64,000 nt of DNA. It comes from Micromonospora coriariae (GTDB taxonomy: Bacteria; Actinomycetota; Actinomycetes; Mycobacteriales; Micromonosporaceae). The notes below the pieces were generated by a model, which was not told where the DNA came from, did no database searches, and saw only the letters and a list, made by a program, of their open reading frames with translations. Below are positions 36,646 through 45,494 of this stretch, piece by piece. Position 1 is the first letter of the stretch. Each line of letters begins with the position of its first letter. Where the stretch lies: the NCBI RefSeq assembly GCF_900091455.1, contig NZ_LT607412.1, positions 4,030,001 through 4,094,000 of the forward strand, written 5' to 3'. The translations under genes and the position numbers were made by a program.

Positions 36646-36661
36646 TACTTGTCGACGAGTA
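36646..36661. promoter_or_regulatory. candidate PadR operator dyad
   Basis: TACTTGTCGACGAGTA is a near-perfect palindrome (TACT-N-GTCGAC-N-AGTA) about 27 bases before the padR start. The element is AT-richer than its surroundings, and PadR proteins bind dyads near their own promoters. A link with this regulator is inferred. Confidence 0.5.
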
Positions 36662-36811
36662 TACGCATGCGAGCGCTCGTGCCGCGACCCCGAATGCCGC
36701 TGTGGATCCCGGGTGGTGTCCGGCCGCCTGTAGAGCTGCCCCACGTCTGGGGCGGCGGCGCCGCCACCGGGCCGGAGTGGTGGCCCGCGATGCCCGGCCT
36801 ACGATCACGGG

Positions 36812-37408
36812 GTGGAGGAAGACATCCGGCGGATCGGGATCATGGGTGGCACCTTCGACCCGATCCACCACGGGCACCTCGTCGCGGCCAGCGAGGTGGC
36901 CGACCGTTTCGGCCTGGACGAGGTGGTCTTCGTCCCCACCGGGCAGCCGTGGCAGAAGGCCGACGAACCGGTCAGCCCCGCCGAGGACCGGTACCTGATG
37001 ACTGTCATCGCGACCGCCTCCAACCCCCGATTCCAGGTCAGCCGGGTCGACATCGACCGCAGTGGGCCGACCTACACGGTCGACACGCTGCGCGACCTCC
37101 AGGCCGAGTACGGCCCCAAGGTGCAGCTGTTCTTCATCACCGGCGCCGACGCGCTGCAACGCATCCTGTCGTGGAAGGACCTGGACGAGATCTTCGAGCT
37201 GGCCCACTTCATCGGGGTGACCCGGCCCGGCTTCCAACTCACCGACAAGCACCTGCCCGCCGACACCGTCAGCCTCATCCAGGTGCCGGCCATGTCCATC
37301 TCGTCGACCGACTGCCGTGCGCGGGTGGCCCGGGGCGAGCCGGTCTGGTACCTGGTGCCCGACGGTGTGGTGCAGTACATCGCCAAACGGAACCTGTATC
37401 AGCGCTGA
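36812..37408 (+). CDS. nadD: nicotinate-nucleotide adenylyltransferase
   Basis: Adenylates nicotinate mononucleotide to deamido-NAD in NAD synthesis; 198 residues. The nucleotidyl-transferase motif is [12 protein letters not shown] (about 12-23) and the second signature is ISSTDCR (about 168-174). GTG 36812 is used; there is no strong Shine-Dalgarno. It lies upstream of rsfS as in most actinobacteria. Confidence 0.97.
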   Translation: MEEDIRRIGIMGGTFDPIHHGHLVAASEVADRFGLDEVVFVPTGQPWQKADEPVSPAEDRYLMTVIATASNPRFQVSRVDIDRSGPTYTVDTLRDLQAEYGPKVQLFFITGADALQRILSWKDLDEIFELAHFIGVTRPGFQLTDKHLPADTVSLIQVPAMSISSTDCRARVARGEPVWYLVPDGVVQYIAKRNLYQR

Positions 37409-37451
37409 CCGTGCCCGGTTCACCCCCATTCATGCGGCTAATCGACCAGAA

Positions 37452-37481
37452 CTGACAAGTCGAGACGACGCCGGGTATGAG
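37452..37481 (+). promoter_or_regulatory. candidate sigma-70 promoter before rsfS
   Basis: CTGACA (37452-37457), 18 bases, TATGAG (37476-37481) lie in the 110-base gap after nadD, 37 bases before the GTG of rsfS. Confidence 0.45.
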
Positions 37482-37518
37482 ACGCTTGGAGGATCGCACG
37501 GTTGATCGAAGGAGAACG

Positions 37519-37926
37519 GTGACAGTTTCCGAACGCGCTCACGAGCTGGCGATCGCCGCCGCCCAGGCCGCCGCCGACAAGAAGGCGCAGGACATCACCA
37601 TCATCGACGTCGGCGACCAGCTCGCCATCACCGACGCGTTCCTGCTCGCCGCCGCCCCCAACGAGCGTCAGGTGCTGGCCATCGTCGACGCCATCGAGGA
37701 GCGCCTGCTGGAGCTGCCGGAGAAGGCCAAGCCGGTGCGGCGCGAGGGTGAGCGTGGTGGCCGCTGGGTGCTGCTCGACTACGTCGACATCGTGGTGCAC
37801 GTCCAGCACACCGAGGAGCGCGAGTTCTACGCGCTCGACCGGCTCTGGAAGGACTGCCCCACGATCCCGTTCGTCGACCGCGACCTGGTCGAGGCCGATG
37901 CCAGCGGGTCCGCCACGGCCGAATGA
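37519..37926 (+). CDS. rsfS: ribosome silencing factor RsfS
   Basis: A 135-residue protein that binds L14 on the 50S subunit and blocks subunit joining when nutrients are short. It has the family motifs TDAFLLAAAPNERQV and VLLDYVDIVVHVQ, and the tail FYALDRLWKD. GTG 37519 follows GAAGGAGA. Its stop overlaps the ATG of the next gene (ATGA), so they are coupled. Confidence 0.96.
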   Translation: MTVSERAHELAIAAAQAAADKKAQDITIIDVGDQLAITDAFLLAAAPNERQVLAIVDAIEERLLELPEKAKPVRREGERGGRWVLLDYVDIVVHVQHTEEREFYALDRLWKDCPTIPFVDRDLVEADASGSATAE

Positions 37927-38552
37927 CCCGGCTGATCATCTGGCGGCACGGCAACACCGACTGGAACGCCGCCAACCGCGTCCAGGGGCAGACCGACATA
38001 CCCCTCAACGAGTTGGGTCGCGACCAGGCCCGCGACGCCGCCCCGCTGCTCGCGTCGATGCGTCCCGACGCCATCGTGTCCAGCGACCTGAGCCGCGCCG
38101 CGGAGACCGCCGCCGCGCTGGCCGCGCTGACCGGTCTGCCGGTGCGCACCGACGCCCGGCTGCGCGAGCGGCACTTCGGGCAGTGGCAGGGCCTGCACCT
38201 CACCGAGGTCGCCGAGCGCTTCCCCGCCGAGTACGCCCGCTGGCGGTCCGGCGACCCGGCCCCCGGCGCGGACCTTGAGCCCCTGCACGACCTGGGCCAG
38301 CGGGTCGCCGCCGCGTTGCAGGAGGCCGCCGACGCGGCACCCGGCGGCACCGTGGTGATCGCCACCCACGGTGGCGGCTCCCGGCAGGGCGTCGGTTCCC
38401 TGCTCGGCTGGGACGCCGGCGTGCTGCGCAGCATCGGCTCGCTGGCCAACTGTCACTGGACCGAGCTGCGGCACGACGACGTCCGGGGCTGGCAGTTGCG
38501 GGCGCACAACGTCGGCCTGATCACCGTCCCGGCCGTCGTCGACGCGGTCTGA
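37923..38552 (+). CDS. histidine phosphatase (phosphoglycerate mutase-like) protein
   Basis: 209 residues with the RHG motif (RHGNTDWN, catalytic His9) near the start, SSDLSRAAETA and the second histidine in ATHGGGSR (about 143). This is the broad-specificity phosphatase or cofactor-dependent mutase superfamily. Position after rsfS recurs in actinobacteria, where the protein has been linked to glucosyl-3-phosphoglycerate phosphatase activity; that assignment is not shown by sequence alone. Confidence 0.9.
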   Translation: MTRLIIWRHGNTDWNAANRVQGQTDIPLNELGRDQARDAAPLLASMRPDAIVSSDLSRAAETAAALAALTGLPVRTDARLRERHFGQWQGLHLTEVAERFPAEYARWRSGDPAPGADLEPLHDLGQRVAAALQEAADAAPGGTVVIATHGGGSRQGVGSLLGWDAGVLRSIGSLANCHWTELRHDDVRGWQLRAHNVGLITVPAVVDAV

Positions 38553-38635
38553 ACGCCGTCCGTCCCGGCCGTCCCCGCCACCTGGCGCACGATCGCGCCT
38601 CGGCGTTCACCGCCCCGATCGACTAGCGTGCGGGC

Positions 38636-39490
38636 ATGCCCGTCGCGGTCGTCACCGACTCCACCGCCTACCTTCCACCCGACCTGGTGCAGGCGCACCG
38701 GCTGACAGTCGTGCCGTTGACCGTCGTGCTCAACGGCGCAGAGGGACTGGAGGGCGTGGAGACCCAGCCGGCCGACGCCACCCGGGCGCTGAGCGGCCGG
38801 CGGGTCACAGCCAGCACCTCCCGGCCGGCGCCCGAGCAGTTCGCCCAGACGTACCGCCGGCTCCTCGACGCCGGCGCCGACGGCGTCGTCTCGGTGCACC
38901 TCTCCGCCGGCCTGTCCGGCACGGTCGAGGCGGCCCGGCTGGCCGCCGCCGACCTGGACGGCCGGGTCGAGGTCGTGGACAGCCGCTCGGCCGGCATGGG
39001 GCTCGGCTTCCCGGCCATCGCGGCCGCCACGGCCGCCGAGGCCGGCGCCGACCTGTCCGGTGTACGCGACGCGGCCCTCGCCGCCGTCGCCCGGACCACC
39101 GTCTGGTTCTACGTCGACACGCTGGAGTTCCTCCGCCGGGGCGGCCGGATCAACGCCGCCGAGGCACTGCTCGGCACCGCCCTGTCGGTCAAGCCCATCA
39201 TGCACATGCCGGACGGTTCGATCGTGCTGCGGGAGAAGGTGCGCACCGCCAGCCGGGGAGTGGCCCGGCTGGTCGACCTGGCCGTCGAGGCGGCCGGCGA
39301 CGACGAGGTGGACCTCGGAGTGCACCACCTGGCCGCGCCACAGCGGGCCGAAGCGCTGCTCGCCGCGCTCACCGAGCGGCTCGGCGACCGGCTGCACGAC
39401 ACGTACGTCTCCGAGGCCGGCGCAGTGGTCGCCGCGCACGCCGGCCCGGGGTTGGCCTGCGTCGTCGTCCACCGCAGACCGGGCGACTGA
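38636..39490 (+). CDS. DegV family protein
   Basis: A 284-residue fatty-acid binding protein that presents acyl chains to a fatty acid kinase. The N-terminal lobe has VAVVTDSTAYLPP and the ligand region STSRPAPEQF and SVHLSAGLSGT. The C-terminal lobe includes LEFLRRGGRINAAEALLGT and VKPIMHMPDG. No FakA-like kinase is adjacent. The next gene begins 4 bases after its stop. Confidence 0.93.
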   Translation: MPVAVVTDSTAYLPPDLVQAHRLTVVPLTVVLNGAEGLEGVETQPADATRALSGRRVTASTSRPAPEQFAQTYRRLLDAGADGVVSVHLSAGLSGTVEAARLAAADLDGRVEVVDSRSAGMGLGFPAIAAATAAEAGADLSGVRDAALAAVARTTVWFYVDTLEFLRRGGRINAAEALLGTALSVKPIMHMPDGSIVLREKVRTASRGVARLVDLAVEAAGDDEVDLGVHHLAAPQRAEALLAALTERLGDRLHDTYVSEAGAVVAAHAGPGLACVVVHRRPGD

Positions 39491-39494
39491 GCCG

Positions 39495-40268
39495 GTGTCC
39501 ACGTCGTTCGTGGTGACCGGGGGCGGCCGCGGCGTCGGCCGGGCCGTTGTGCAACGACTCGTGGCGACCGGCGCCACCGCCGTCGTCGTGGAGCGTGACG
39601 CCGACGCGGTCGACTGGCTGGCCGGTCACCCGGCCGCCGACCGGCTGGTCGCGGTCATCGGCGACGCCGGCGACGAACAGGTGGCCCAGCACGCCGCCGA
39701 CCTGGCCGAGCGTTCCGGGCCGCTGACCGGCTGGGTGAACAACGCCGCGGTGTTCCGGGACGCCGCGCTGCACTCGGCGTCGGCCGACGCGGTGCTCGAC
39801 CTGATCGCGCAGAACCTACGCCCGGCCGTGGTGGGCGCCGCCGTGGCCGTGCGCCGGTTCCTGGCCGCCGGCTCGGGTGGCGCCATCGTGAACGTCTCGT
39901 CGCACCAGGCCCGCCGGCCGGTGTCCGGCGCCCTGCCGTACTCGACGGCGAAGGCCGCCGTGGAGGGGCTGACCCGTGCGCTGGCCGTCGAGTACGGGCG
40001 GCACGGCATCCGCGCCAACGCTGTCGCGCTCGGCTCGATAGCCACCGAGCGGCACGGCGACTTCCTGGCCGCCCAGGAGCCCACCCAGGCCCAGTGGATC
40101 GACGCCGAGCTGACCCGGCTGCACCCGGTGGGTCGGATCGGGACGGTCGACGAGGTGGCGGAGGCGGTCGCGTACCTGCTGTCGCCGGCGGCGAGCTTCA
40201 TCAACGGGGTGACGCTGCCGGTGGACGGGGGACGGGCCGTGCTGGGCCTGGACCCGGAGGCGTGCTGA
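39495..40268 (+). CDS. short-chain dehydrogenase/reductase
   Basis: A 257-residue NAD(P)-dependent oxidoreductase. The cofactor motif is TGGGRGVG (about 8-15), with NNAA (about 85), the catalytic Ser in NVSSHQA (about 136) and YxxxK in YSTAKAA (about 151-157), and PVDGG near the end, all classical SDR features. The GTG start lies 4 bases after the DegV stop, so the two form an operon. Substrate unknown. Confidence 0.9.
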   Translation: MSTSFVVTGGGRGVGRAVVQRLVATGATAVVVERDADAVDWLAGHPAADRLVAVIGDAGDEQVAQHAADLAERSGPLTGWVNNAAVFRDAALHSASADAVLDLIAQNLRPAVVGAAVAVRRFLAAGSGGAIVNVSSHQARRPVSGALPYSTAKAAVEGLTRALAVEYGRHGIRANAVALGSIATERHGDFLAAQEPTQAQWIDAELTRLHPVGRIGTVDEVAEAVAYLLSPAASFINGVTLPVDGGRAVLGLDPEAC

Positions 40269-40293
40269 CCCTGGGTTGGCTCGCGTGCTGGCG

Positions 40294-40539
40294 TCAGCGG
40301 ACACGAGCCCAGTCGACGAAGCGGTCATCGAGGTTGGTCGGCCGGTTGCTCGGGTTCAACGCGCTGAGGTCAGCCGCGGCTTCCTCCTGAAGGGCCGCCA
40401 GGTGAACCAGCAGCGCCGGGCGGTCATCGCGGTACTCGCCGAGGAGACGCAGCTTCGCGGCCGAGCAGGGCCAGGCGATTCCGCAGGTCCGGCAGCGCCA
40501 CGAGGGCTTGATCACGGGGTGTTCCGAGCGGCCGGTCAT
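40294..40539 (-). CDS. small Cys-containing hypothetical protein
   Basis: An 81-residue protein with a Cys cluster CRTCGIAWPC (three Cys in ten residues, about 16-25), possibly a metal site, then a helix rich in Ala/Leu. No known family recognised; similar small proteins are common beside XRE-regulator loci in actinobacteria. Its ATG overlaps the stop of the upstream gene (ATGA), giving a coupled pair that faces away from the XRE gene at 41086. Confidence 0.65.
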   Translation of the reverse strand: MTGRSEHPVIKPSWRCRTCGIAWPCSAAKLRLLGEYRDDRPALLVHLAALQEEAAADLSALNPSNRPTNLDDRFVDWARVR

Positions 40540-40883
40540 CCGCCGACCTTCACCAGGAGGCGACGTTCCGGAGCGAGCGACCGGGGCACCACCCACTGCG
40601 CACCCACTGGCATGAAGTACAGGGATCGTCGGTCCAGTGCCATCCCGTCCGGCCTGAGCCGGTAGGCGTCGATCCACCGCCAGCCGTCGTACGTGATCCA
40701 GTCCAGGACCCGGATGACCCGGACCGTGATGGGCCGTACGAACTGCGGGCTTGCCGCGCGGGTCAGGAGCAGGACGTCGCCGGACTGAATCTTGCGCAGG
40801 GTCATCGCGCCTGCCGGCGACGGCGCCGGAGGTCGCACCGGTGGTGGGTTCGCCTGCTTTGGCTGTGGTTTGTCGTTCGGCAC
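40536..40883 (-). CDS. small hypothetical protein with Pro-rich N-terminus
   Basis: A 115-residue protein. The first 25 residues are Pro/Gln/Lys-rich and the remainder looks like a compact beta-rich domain (SGDVLLLTRAASPQFV, VRVIRVLDWITYDGWRWIDAY). No family recognised. It is divergent from the XRE regulator gene 200 bases away and coupled to the downstream Cys-rich protein. Confidence 0.6.
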   Translation of the reverse strand: MPNDKPQPKQANPPPVRPPAPSPAGAMTLRKIQSGDVLLLTRAASPQFVRPITVRVIRVLDWITYDGWRWIDAYRLRPDGMALDRRSLYFMPVGAQWVVPRSLAPERRLLVKVGG

Positions 40884-40909
40884 GGTCTTCCCCTGAACGC
40901 TGTTGGGAA

Positions 40910-40948
40910 GGGGCCGCCCCTGTGAGTGCTCGCCATCGGGGCGGCCCC
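40910..40948. repeat. 11-bp inverted repeat in the divergent control region
   Basis: GGGGCCGCCCC (40910-40920) and GGGGCGGCCCC (40938-40948) are exact reverse complements separated by 17 bases, 26 bases before the start of the minus-strand pair. It could be an RNA hairpin in its 5' leader or an operator. Confidence 0.55.
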
Positions 40949-41007
40949 GCTACGAACGCGTCCGCCGGGTTCGGGTTCCCTGCCGGCCGCGCCGTCTACG
41001 AAGCACC

Positions 41008-41041
41008 TTGCCGAGAGCGATGGGATCAGTACACAACGTTG
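41008..41041 (+). promoter_or_regulatory. candidate promoter/operator of the XRE regulator gene
   Basis: TTGCCG (41008-41013), 16 bases, TACACA (41030-41035), overlapped downstream by the palindrome CAACGTTG (41034-41041). The combination would allow autoregulation. The evidence is weak. Confidence 0.3.
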
Positions 41042-41085
41042 ATGTATGGTGCCGTGATGTCCGGGACGTCCACAGGGGAGGTGGG

Positions 41086-41853
41086 ATGAACCACGTACTC
41101 CAGGCGGCGATGGCTGAGGCTGGGCAGACTGCGGAGAGTCTCGCAGGCCAGACCGGCGTAGATCCGAAGACGGCAGCGCGATGGATCTCGCCGGGACGTG
41201 TGCCTCAACCTCGTCGACGCGCACAGGTGGCCGCGATCCTTGGAAGGGACGTTAGTGACCTATGGCCCGATGTCCTGAAGCGACGTGAGCCCCAGTGGTT
41301 GCGCGAGTGGGTTGACTGGGAGCGCGAGGCGCTCGCACTGCGCTGGTTCGAGCACACCTGGAGACCAGGAATGCTTCAGACCGAGGCGTACGCGCGGGCG
41401 ACGCTCGCGGGGGAGGCCCTAACCCCAGCCGAGGTCGACGAGTTGGTCGCCTCACGTATCGAGCGTCAGGCAGTCCTTCGCCGGGAACGCCCGCCGCTAC
41501 TGACGACCGTCATCTTCGAGGGCGTGCTGTACCAGTCGGCGTATGGCAACCGCGAGCTGATGCGCGAGCAGGTCCAGCATCTTTCCGAGTGTGCAACCCT
41601 CACTGCGGTGCAGGTGCACGTCGTGCCCAAGGACGTCGGCATGTATCCGGGGCTTGGTGGGGGATTCATCATCGCCGAATTGCCCGGCGGTGAACACGTC
41701 GCTCACGTCGACAGCCAAGCGTCAGCGCAGATCCTTAATCAGGCTGCGGACGTTGCTACGCTCAGTCGTAGGTGGGAGCGCATCAGGGGCGAGGCCCTCT
41801 CCCGAACCCAGTCTCTAAACCTGATCAGGGAAGCGGCAGGATCATGGACATGA
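41086..41853 (+). CDS. XRE family regulator with DUF5753-type domain
   Basis: A 255-residue regulator with an N-terminal helix-turn-helix (about 4-55; AESLAGQTGVDPKTAARWIS) and the large C-terminal domain (about 75-250) seen in actinobacterial WhiJ-like regulators (WFEHTWRPGMLQTEAYARA, ILNQAADVATLSRRWERIRGEAL). Its stop overlaps the DUF397 gene. Such pairs are typical developmental or phage-related switches. It lies near the divergent small pair at 40.3-40.9 kb. ATG 41086 follows GGGGAGGTGGG. Confidence 0.92.
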   Translation: MNHVLQAAMAEAGQTAESLAGQTGVDPKTAARWISPGRVPQPRRRAQVAAILGRDVSDLWPDVLKRREPQWLREWVDWEREALALRWFEHTWRPGMLQTEAYARATLAGEALTPAEVDELVASRIERQAVLRRERPPLLTTVIFEGVLYQSAYGNRELMREQVQHLSECATLTAVQVHVVPKDVGMYPGLGGGFIIAELPGGEHVAHVDSQASAQILNQAADVATLSRRWERIRGEALSRTQSLNLIREAAGSWT

Positions 41854-42044
41854 CCGGTGCGCGGTGGCGCAAGAGCACGAAGAGCGGCAACAACGGTGGC
41901 TCGTGCGTCGAGGTCGCCGACAACCTGCCCGGCGTCGTGCTCGTCCGTGACACGAAGGACCGTGACGGCGGAACGTTGACCTTCGGGCCGGCGGCCTGGC
42001 AGAGCTTCGTGAACCTGGCCAAGGGGATCGACACCGCAAGCTGA
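41844..42044 (+). CDS. DUF397 protein
   Basis: A 66-residue partner of the preceding regulator with the canonical DUF397 pattern: ARWRKSTKSGNNGGSCVEVA, VLVRDTKDRDGG and LTFGPAAWQSFV. The start (ATG 41844, or ATG 41850) lies inside the last codons of the regulator gene, so the two are coupled. Members are thought to modulate the cognate regulator. Confidence 0.92.
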   Translation: MDMTGARWRKSTKSGNNGGSCVEVADNLPGVVLVRDTKDRDGGTLTFGPAAWQSFVNLAKGIDTAS

Positions 42045-42059
42045 CCAGACGCAAGCACA

Positions 42060-42093
42060 AGCCCCGGTCACCCGTGATGGGTGTGCCGGGGCT
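42060..42093 (+). terminator. hairpin after the DUF397 gene
   Basis: AGCCCCGG (42060-42067) pairs with CCGGGGCT (42086-42093); the loop contains a further CACCC/GGGTG pairing. It begins 16 bases past the stop. Confidence 0.7.
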
Positions 42094-42252
42094 CAGTTGT
42101 TGCAGGTCACGTTTCTCGTCGCACCAGGCCCGCCGTGCGCTGACCCATAGCACAACCGGGCATGATCAGGGCTTTGTCCACAGTGGCGTCGGTTGTCCAC
42201 AGGGCGATGCCAGCGCACCCCGCCAGGCCGTCCGTCGCCATAGCGTCGCGCT

Positions 42253-43068
42253 GTGTCGCACGACGAGGAGACAGAGGTACGCCTGCGCCGGCTGACGGCA
42301 GAGCCGGTTGGCGCGCCGCCGCCCCCGGCCGAGGCGCCGCCGGCGGGCGTACCTCTGTTTGGCGCGCTGCCACCCGGGCCCGGGGTGCCGCTGGCGGAGC
42401 CGGAGGCGGACGTACCCCCGAGCCAGCAAGGCCCTGCGGCGCGGCTGTCCGGGCCCGGGGCGTTCGACCCCGGGCGGCGCGGCGTGCGGGCGCTGGCGGT
42501 CGTCGCTGTCGTGGTGGTGCTTGCCGCCGCCGGTTGGGCCTGGCGGTCCCGGCCGCACGCGGAGCCGGTCGCCCCGCTGGCAAGCGAGGCCGCGCCGGCC
42601 ACTCCGGCGGTTGACGCCAGCGCGTCCGGCGCGGCCGAGGTGGTGGTGGCGGTCGCGGGCAAGGTCCGCAAGCCGGGTCTGGTGCGGTTGCCGGCGGGGG
42701 CCCGGCTCGCCGACGCGGTGCAGGCGGCCGGGGGCGCGCTGCCGGGCGTCGACGTGGCGCTGCTCAACCCCGCCCGCAAGGTCACCGACGGGGAGCTGAT
42801 CGTGGTCGGGGTGACGCCACCGCCACCGCCGGCCGGTGCGGCCGGGCCGGCGGCGGGTGGGGCGGCACCGGCCGCCGGGCCGCTGAACCTCAACACCGCC
42901 ACGCTGGCCCAGCTCGACGCGCTGCCCGGGGTGGGGCCGGTGCTCGCCCAGCGGATCCTCACGCACCGCGATCAGCACGGCGGGTTCAAGTCCGTCGGTG
43001 ACCTACGCCAGGTCGACGGAATCGGCGACGCACGCTACGAGCAGCTCAAGGACCTGGTGACGGTGTGA
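42253..43068 (+). CDS. comEA: ComEA-type DNA-binding protein
   Basis: A 271-residue protein of the DNA-uptake apparatus. It has a Pro-rich cytoplasmic start, one membrane helix (about 79-97), an SLBB domain (about 130-180; VAGKVRKPGLVRLPAGARLA), a Pro/Ala linker, and a C-terminal helix-hairpin-helix (about 214-270; LNLNTATLAQLDALPGVGPV). This matches membrane-bound ComEA of competent Gram-positives, though natural competence is not established for the group. GTG start; its stop overlaps the comEC start. Confidence 0.93.
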   Translation: MSHDEETEVRLRRLTAEPVGAPPPPAEAPPAGVPLFGALPPGPGVPLAEPEADVPPSQQGPAARLSGPGAFDPGRRGVRALAVVAVVVVLAAAGWAWRSRPHAEPVAPLASEAAPATPAVDASASGAAEVVVAVAGKVRKPGLVRLPAGARLADAVQAAGGALPGVDVALLNPARKVTDGELIVVGVTPPPPPAGAAGPAAGGAAPAAGPLNLNTATLAQLDALPGVGPVLAQRILTHRDQHGGFKSVGDLRQVDGIGDARYEQLKDLVTV

Positions 43069-45485
43069 ACACCCACGTCGCAGCCGGTGACCGGTCGCCG
43101 TCGGCCGGCCTGAACGCCGGCCAGACGCAGACCCAGCCGCCGGACCTGCGGCTGGCCGGGTTGGCTGTGGCCGCCTGGCTCACGGCGCTCGCCGGCCTGC
43201 ACATCGGTGCCCGTCCGCTCCTGCTGGTGGCCGGGTCGGCCACCGGCCTGACGGCGGTCGGCGCCCTGCACCTGCTCGGCCGCCTGGGCCGTCCGCGGGC
43301 CGCCGTCCGTCGCTATGGCTGGATCGCCGTCGCGGTCGGCCTCGGCGTGGTCTGCGGCGGCGCGGCCACCGCCGCCCGGCTCGTCGTCCGGGACGCGCCA
43401 CCGATCCGCGCCCTCGCCGAGCAGCGCGCCCCGGTCACCGCCGACCTGATCGTCCGGGACGACCCGCGCCCGATCCGGTCCGCCGGGCGTCCGGGCATGC
43501 TGCTGGTGCCGACCGAGCTGGTCCGGCTCACCGGGCCGGACGACCGGCCGGTCCGCGCGTCCGTGCGGCTGCTCATCCTCGCCACCGATCCGACCTGGCG
43601 AGGGCTGCTGCCCGGGCAGCGCCTCACCGCCGAGGGGCGGCTGGGCGTCCCGCGCGGCGGTGACCTCACCGCGGCGGTGCTCAGCACCAACGGCCCACCG
43701 GTGCGGCACGGCGTCTCGTCCTGGGCTCAGCGCGCCGCCGGGACGCTGCGTGCCGGGCTGCAACGGGCCTGCGCGCCACTGCCCGACGAGCCCGGCGGCC
43801 TGCTGCCCGGGCTGGTGGTGGGAGACACCAGCAGGTTGCCGCCCGCAGTCGAGCAGGACTTCCAGGCCACCGGCATGACCCACCTCAACGCGGTCTCCGG
43901 GTCCAACGTGGCCATCGTGGTCGGCGCGGTGCTGCTGCTCGCCCGGTGGGCGCGAGCCGGCCCGTGGCTCGCCGCCGGTCTCTGCGGGGTGGCGCTGGTG
44001 GGCTTCGTCATCCTGGTCCGCCCCTCGCCAAGCGTCGTGCGGGCCGCCACGATGGGCGCGATCGGGCTCGCCGCGCTCGCCGCCGGCCGTCCCCGGGCCG
44101 CGCTGCCGGCGCTGGCCGCCGCCGTCACCGTGCTGGTGCTGGCCGACCCGGAGCTGGCCGGCGATGCCGGGTTCGCGCTCTCCGTGCTGGCCACCGGAGG
44201 TCTGCTGCTGCTCGCGCCCCGCTGGCGGGACGGGCTGCGCCGCCGGGGCGTACCGGCCGGGCTGGCCGAGGCTCTGGCCGTGCCGGCGGCCGCGCAACTG
44301 GCCTGCGGGCCGGTCGTCGCCGGCATCTCCGGCACGGTCAGCCTGGTGGCGGTGCCGGCCAACCTGCTTGCGGTGCCGGCCATCGCGCCGGCGACCGTGC
44401 TGGGCGTACTGGCGGCCACCGTGTCGCCGCTCTGGCCGGCGGGCGCGGAGTTCGTCGCGTGGCTGGCGAGCTGGCCGGCCTGGTGGCTGGTGGTCATCGC
44501 CCGGCAGGGCGCCCACCTGCCGGCCGGCAACCTGCCCTGGCCGGGCGGGGTGTGGGGTGCCCTGCTGCTGGCCGGGCTGACCCTGGCGCTGCTGGTCGCG
44601 GTGCGCCGTCCGCTGGTACGCCGGCTGGTGGCGGTGGTCGCCGTCGCCGCGCTGCTGGGCTCCCTCCCGGTCCGGCTCGTGGCCGTCGGCTGGCCGCCGT
44701 CCGGCTGGGTGGTGGTGGCCTGCGCGGTGGGTCAGGGCGATGCGCTGGTGCTGCCGGTCGCCTCCGGCCGGGCGGTGGTGGTCGACGCCGGACCGGAGCC
44801 GGCGGCGGTGGACGCCTGCCTGCGCCGGCTCGGCGTACGGGAGGTGCCGCTGCTGGTGGTCAGCCACTTCCACGTCGACCACGTGGGCGGGGTGGCAGGG
44901 GTGTTCCGGGGACGCCGGGTGGGTGCCGTGCTGACCCCGCCATCGACGGATCCGGAGAGCGGCCGGGAGCTGGTCCGGTCGGCGGCGACCACCGGGCGGG
45001 CCGCGCTGCTGACCACCGTCGCCGGTGCCCGCCATCCGGTCGGCCGGGTCGACCTGCTCGTGCTCGGTCCGCCGTACCCGCTGGCGGGGACCAGGTCCGA
45101 CCCGAACAACAACTCCCTGGTGCTGCTCGCCACGGTGGCCGGGGTACGGATCCTGCTGCCCGGCGACGCGGAGACCGAGGAGCAGCACGCGGTGCTGGCG
45201 CGAGCGGCGCCGGGGCAGCTGCGCGCGGACGTGTTGAAGGTCGCCCACCACGGTTCGGCCTACCAGGATCCGGGCTTCCTCGACGCGGTTCGGCCGGCCG
45301 TCGCGCTGGTGCCGGTGGGCACCGGCAACACCTACGGGCACCCGAATCCGGGGCTGCTGGCCCGGCTCGGCAGGGGCGGCGCCCGGGTGTTGCGGACCGA
45401 CACCGACGGTGATCTGGCGGCGATCCGTGCGGGGGCGGGCCTGGCGGTGGTCCGCCGGGGCGTACCGCCGGGTCGACGCTCCTGA
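43065..45485 (+). CDS. comEC: ComEC/Rec2 family DNA uptake channel
   Basis: An 806-residue polytopic protein. The N-terminal part has several membrane helices; the Competence domain spans about 265-520 (TGMTHLNAVSGSNVAIV). The C-terminal metallo-beta-lactamase domain (about 540-800) has HFHVDHVGG and KVAHHGSAYQDPGF. It forms the transmembrane channel for single-stranded DNA. The GTG start overlaps the comEA stop (GTGA). Confidence 0.94.
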   Translation: MNTHVAAGDRSPSAGLNAGQTQTQPPDLRLAGLAVAAWLTALAGLHIGARPLLLVAGSATGLTAVGALHLLGRLGRPRAAVRRYGWIAVAVGLGVVCGGAATAARLVVRDAPPIRALAEQRAPVTADLIVRDDPRPIRSAGRPGMLLVPTELVRLTGPDDRPVRASVRLLILATDPTWRGLLPGQRLTAEGRLGVPRGGDLTAAVLSTNGPPVRHGVSSWAQRAAGTLRAGLQRACAPLPDEPGGLLPGLVVGDTSRLPPAVEQDFQATGMTHLNAVSGSNVAIVVGAVLLLARWARAGPWLAAGLCGVALVGFVILVRPSPSVVRAATMGAIGLAALAAGRPRAALPALAAAVTVLVLADPELAGDAGFALSVLATGGLLLLAPRWRDGLRRRGVPAGLAEALAVPAAAQLACGPVVAGISGTVSLVAVPANLLAVPAIAPATVLGVLAATVSPLWPAGAEFVAWLASWPAWWLVVIARQGAHLPAGNLPWPGGVWGALLLAGLTLALLVAVRRPLVRRLVAVVAVAALLGSLPVRLVAVGWPPSGWVVVACAVGQGDALVLPVASGRAVVVDAGPEPAAVDACLRRLGVREVPLLVVSHFHVDHVGGVAGVFRGRRVGAVLTPPSTDPESGRELVRSAATTGRAALLTTVAGARHPVGRVDLLVLGPPYPLAGTRSDPNNNSLVLLATVAGVRILLPGDAETEEQHAVLARAAPGQLRADVLKVAHHGSAYQDPGFLDAVRPAVALVPVGTGNTYGHPNPGLLARLGRGGARVLRTDTDGDLAAIRAGAGLAVVRRGVPPGRRS

Positions 45486-45494
45486 GACGACGTC

